Positions 63,661-64,000 of a stretch of DNA of 64,000 nt are shown piece by piece. The stretch covers positions 124,001 through 188,000 of the forward strand of contig NZ_CABFMQ020000001.1 in the NCBI RefSeq assembly GCF_901905185.1, given 5' to 3'. Both the position numbers and the translations under genes were made by a program. Source of the stretch: Methylocella tundrae (GTDB lineage Bacteria > Pseudomonadota > Alphaproteobacteria > Rhizobiales > Beijerinckiaceae). Every line of letters begins with the position of its first letter. Within the stretch, counting starts at the first letter, position 1. The notes under the pieces were generated by a model. That model did not search any database. It was not told the DNA's origin and saw nothing but the letters and a program-made list of their open reading frames with translations.

Positions 63661-63750
63661 TATTTCGATCCGATTGGTTCGATCTGACCGACAAAAATAT
63701 GCTCAAGCTTTTGAAGCTGGAGCGATTTCTGATCGATCCGATGGCGCCTC
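63661..63750 (+). repeat. Dispersed two-hairpin repeat, copy D, partly decayed
   Basis: A copy in the same orientation as 30115-30226. The first palindrome (63662-63703) keeps the GATC core and GCTCAAGCTTTT linker but has lost its left GAGCATATTCC end. The second keeps GAGCGATTTCTGATCGATC and then diverges. It lies directly after the ugd stop. Confidence 0.7.
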
Positions 63751-63774
63751 AGAATTCCGGAAGCCGCGAAAAAC

Positions 63775-64000
63775 TCAACTGCCGCGCGGCTTCGCCCTGG
63801 TCGTCGCCGTGGCGCTGGCGGGATCGTCCGGCCAGAGATGGCGCGGATAGCGTCCTTTCATCTCGGCTTTCACCGCCGCCCAGGAGCCGCGCCAGAACGT
63901 CGGCAGATCTTTGGTGATCTGGATCGGCCGCGCGGCGGGCGACAGCAATTCGAGGGTCAGCGCGACCTTGCCCCTCGCGAGGGCCGGATGGCTCGCGAGG
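63775..64000 (-). CDS. hrpB: ATP-dependent helicase HrpB, C-terminal end only
   Basis: The minus strand from the window edge encodes about 75 residues ending at a TGA at 63775. The sequence matches the C-terminal domain of HrpB: 'KVALTLELLSPAARPIQITK', 'LPTFWRGSWAAVKAEMKGRY' and 'HLWPDDPASA'. HrpB is a DEAH-box helicase of uncertain role in RNA metabolism. The start lies beyond the window. It is convergent with ugd, with repeat copy D between them. Confidence 0.85.
   Translation of the reverse strand, partial: LASHPALARGKVALTLELLSPAARPIQITKDLPTFWRGSWAAVKAEMKGRYPRHLWPDDPASATATTRAKPRGS

Noticed and set aside
1..64000. CRISPR array, tRNA, rRNA or transposase
   Set aside because: No regularly spaced repeat array, cloverleaf sequence, rRNA segment or transposase motif was seen on either strand by eye.

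Overview
The window reads as a high-GC alphaproteobacterial chromosome. The mix of genes fits a Beijerinckiaceae-like or other methylotroph-related Rhizobiales bacterium: a PQQ alcohol dehydrogenase with a lanthanide-type active site, an Irr-type iron regulator, a phasin, a porin, and a type VI secretion system (T6SS) of the alphaproteobacterial kind, with an OmpA-tailed TssL and no TssJ. The genus is an inference. No rRNA, tRNA, CRISPR array, transposase or phage gene was seen.

Layout. Positions 1-2056 hold the end of a DUF4384 protein and a SAM methyltransferase. Positions 2065-26465 are a T6SS island: tssH, tssG, tssF, tssE, hcp, tssC, tssB and tssA on the minus strand, then vgrG, a small unknown gene, fha/tagH, tssK, tssL, tssM, tagF, an exported FKBP and the kinase ppkA on the plus strand. 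A perfect 12-bp hairpin with a T-run follows hcp. Positions 26501-32499 hold a YqhA-like membrane protein and an AaeXAB-like efflux set whose FUSC pump is separated from its HlyD and DUF1656 partners by a LysR gene and a repeat. Positions 32762-39639 hold an M48 protease, Irr with a possible iron box, a His-rich small protein, exported MsrA and MsrB, a glutathione transferase, a phasin and a PRC-barrel protein. A porin and a PPOX-like flavoprotein follow.

Positions 42992-51018 are the most interesting block. A TTG-started PQQ alcohol dehydrogenase carries the Asp-x-Asp lanthanide signature. It is followed by a fusion of an MxaJ/XoxJ-like periplasmic binding protein with a c-type cytochrome, then an aldehyde dehydrogenase and a terminator. 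Divergent from it is a LuxR-type response regulator, and beyond that a hybrid histidine kinase overlapping a FIST-domain gene. This matches the gene set nosP/nahK/erbR-exaA/exaB/exaC of Pseudomonas aeruginosa, compacted and with a lanthanide-type enzyme, and suggests that alcohol oxidation here is tied to a FIST/kinase sensor pathway.

Positions 51149-64000 hold small envelope proteins, a likely five-gene minus-strand operon (cyclic-nucleotide-binding flavoprotein, Kef-type antiporter, PAP2 phosphatase, lipid kinase, metallophosphoesterase), a flavoprotein-histidine kinase pair, UDP-glucose dehydrogenase and the C-terminal end of HrpB. Two flavoproteins of disulfide-reductase type lack their redox cysteines. 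Four copies of a roughly 110-bp two-hairpin repeat lie between genes across the second half of the window.
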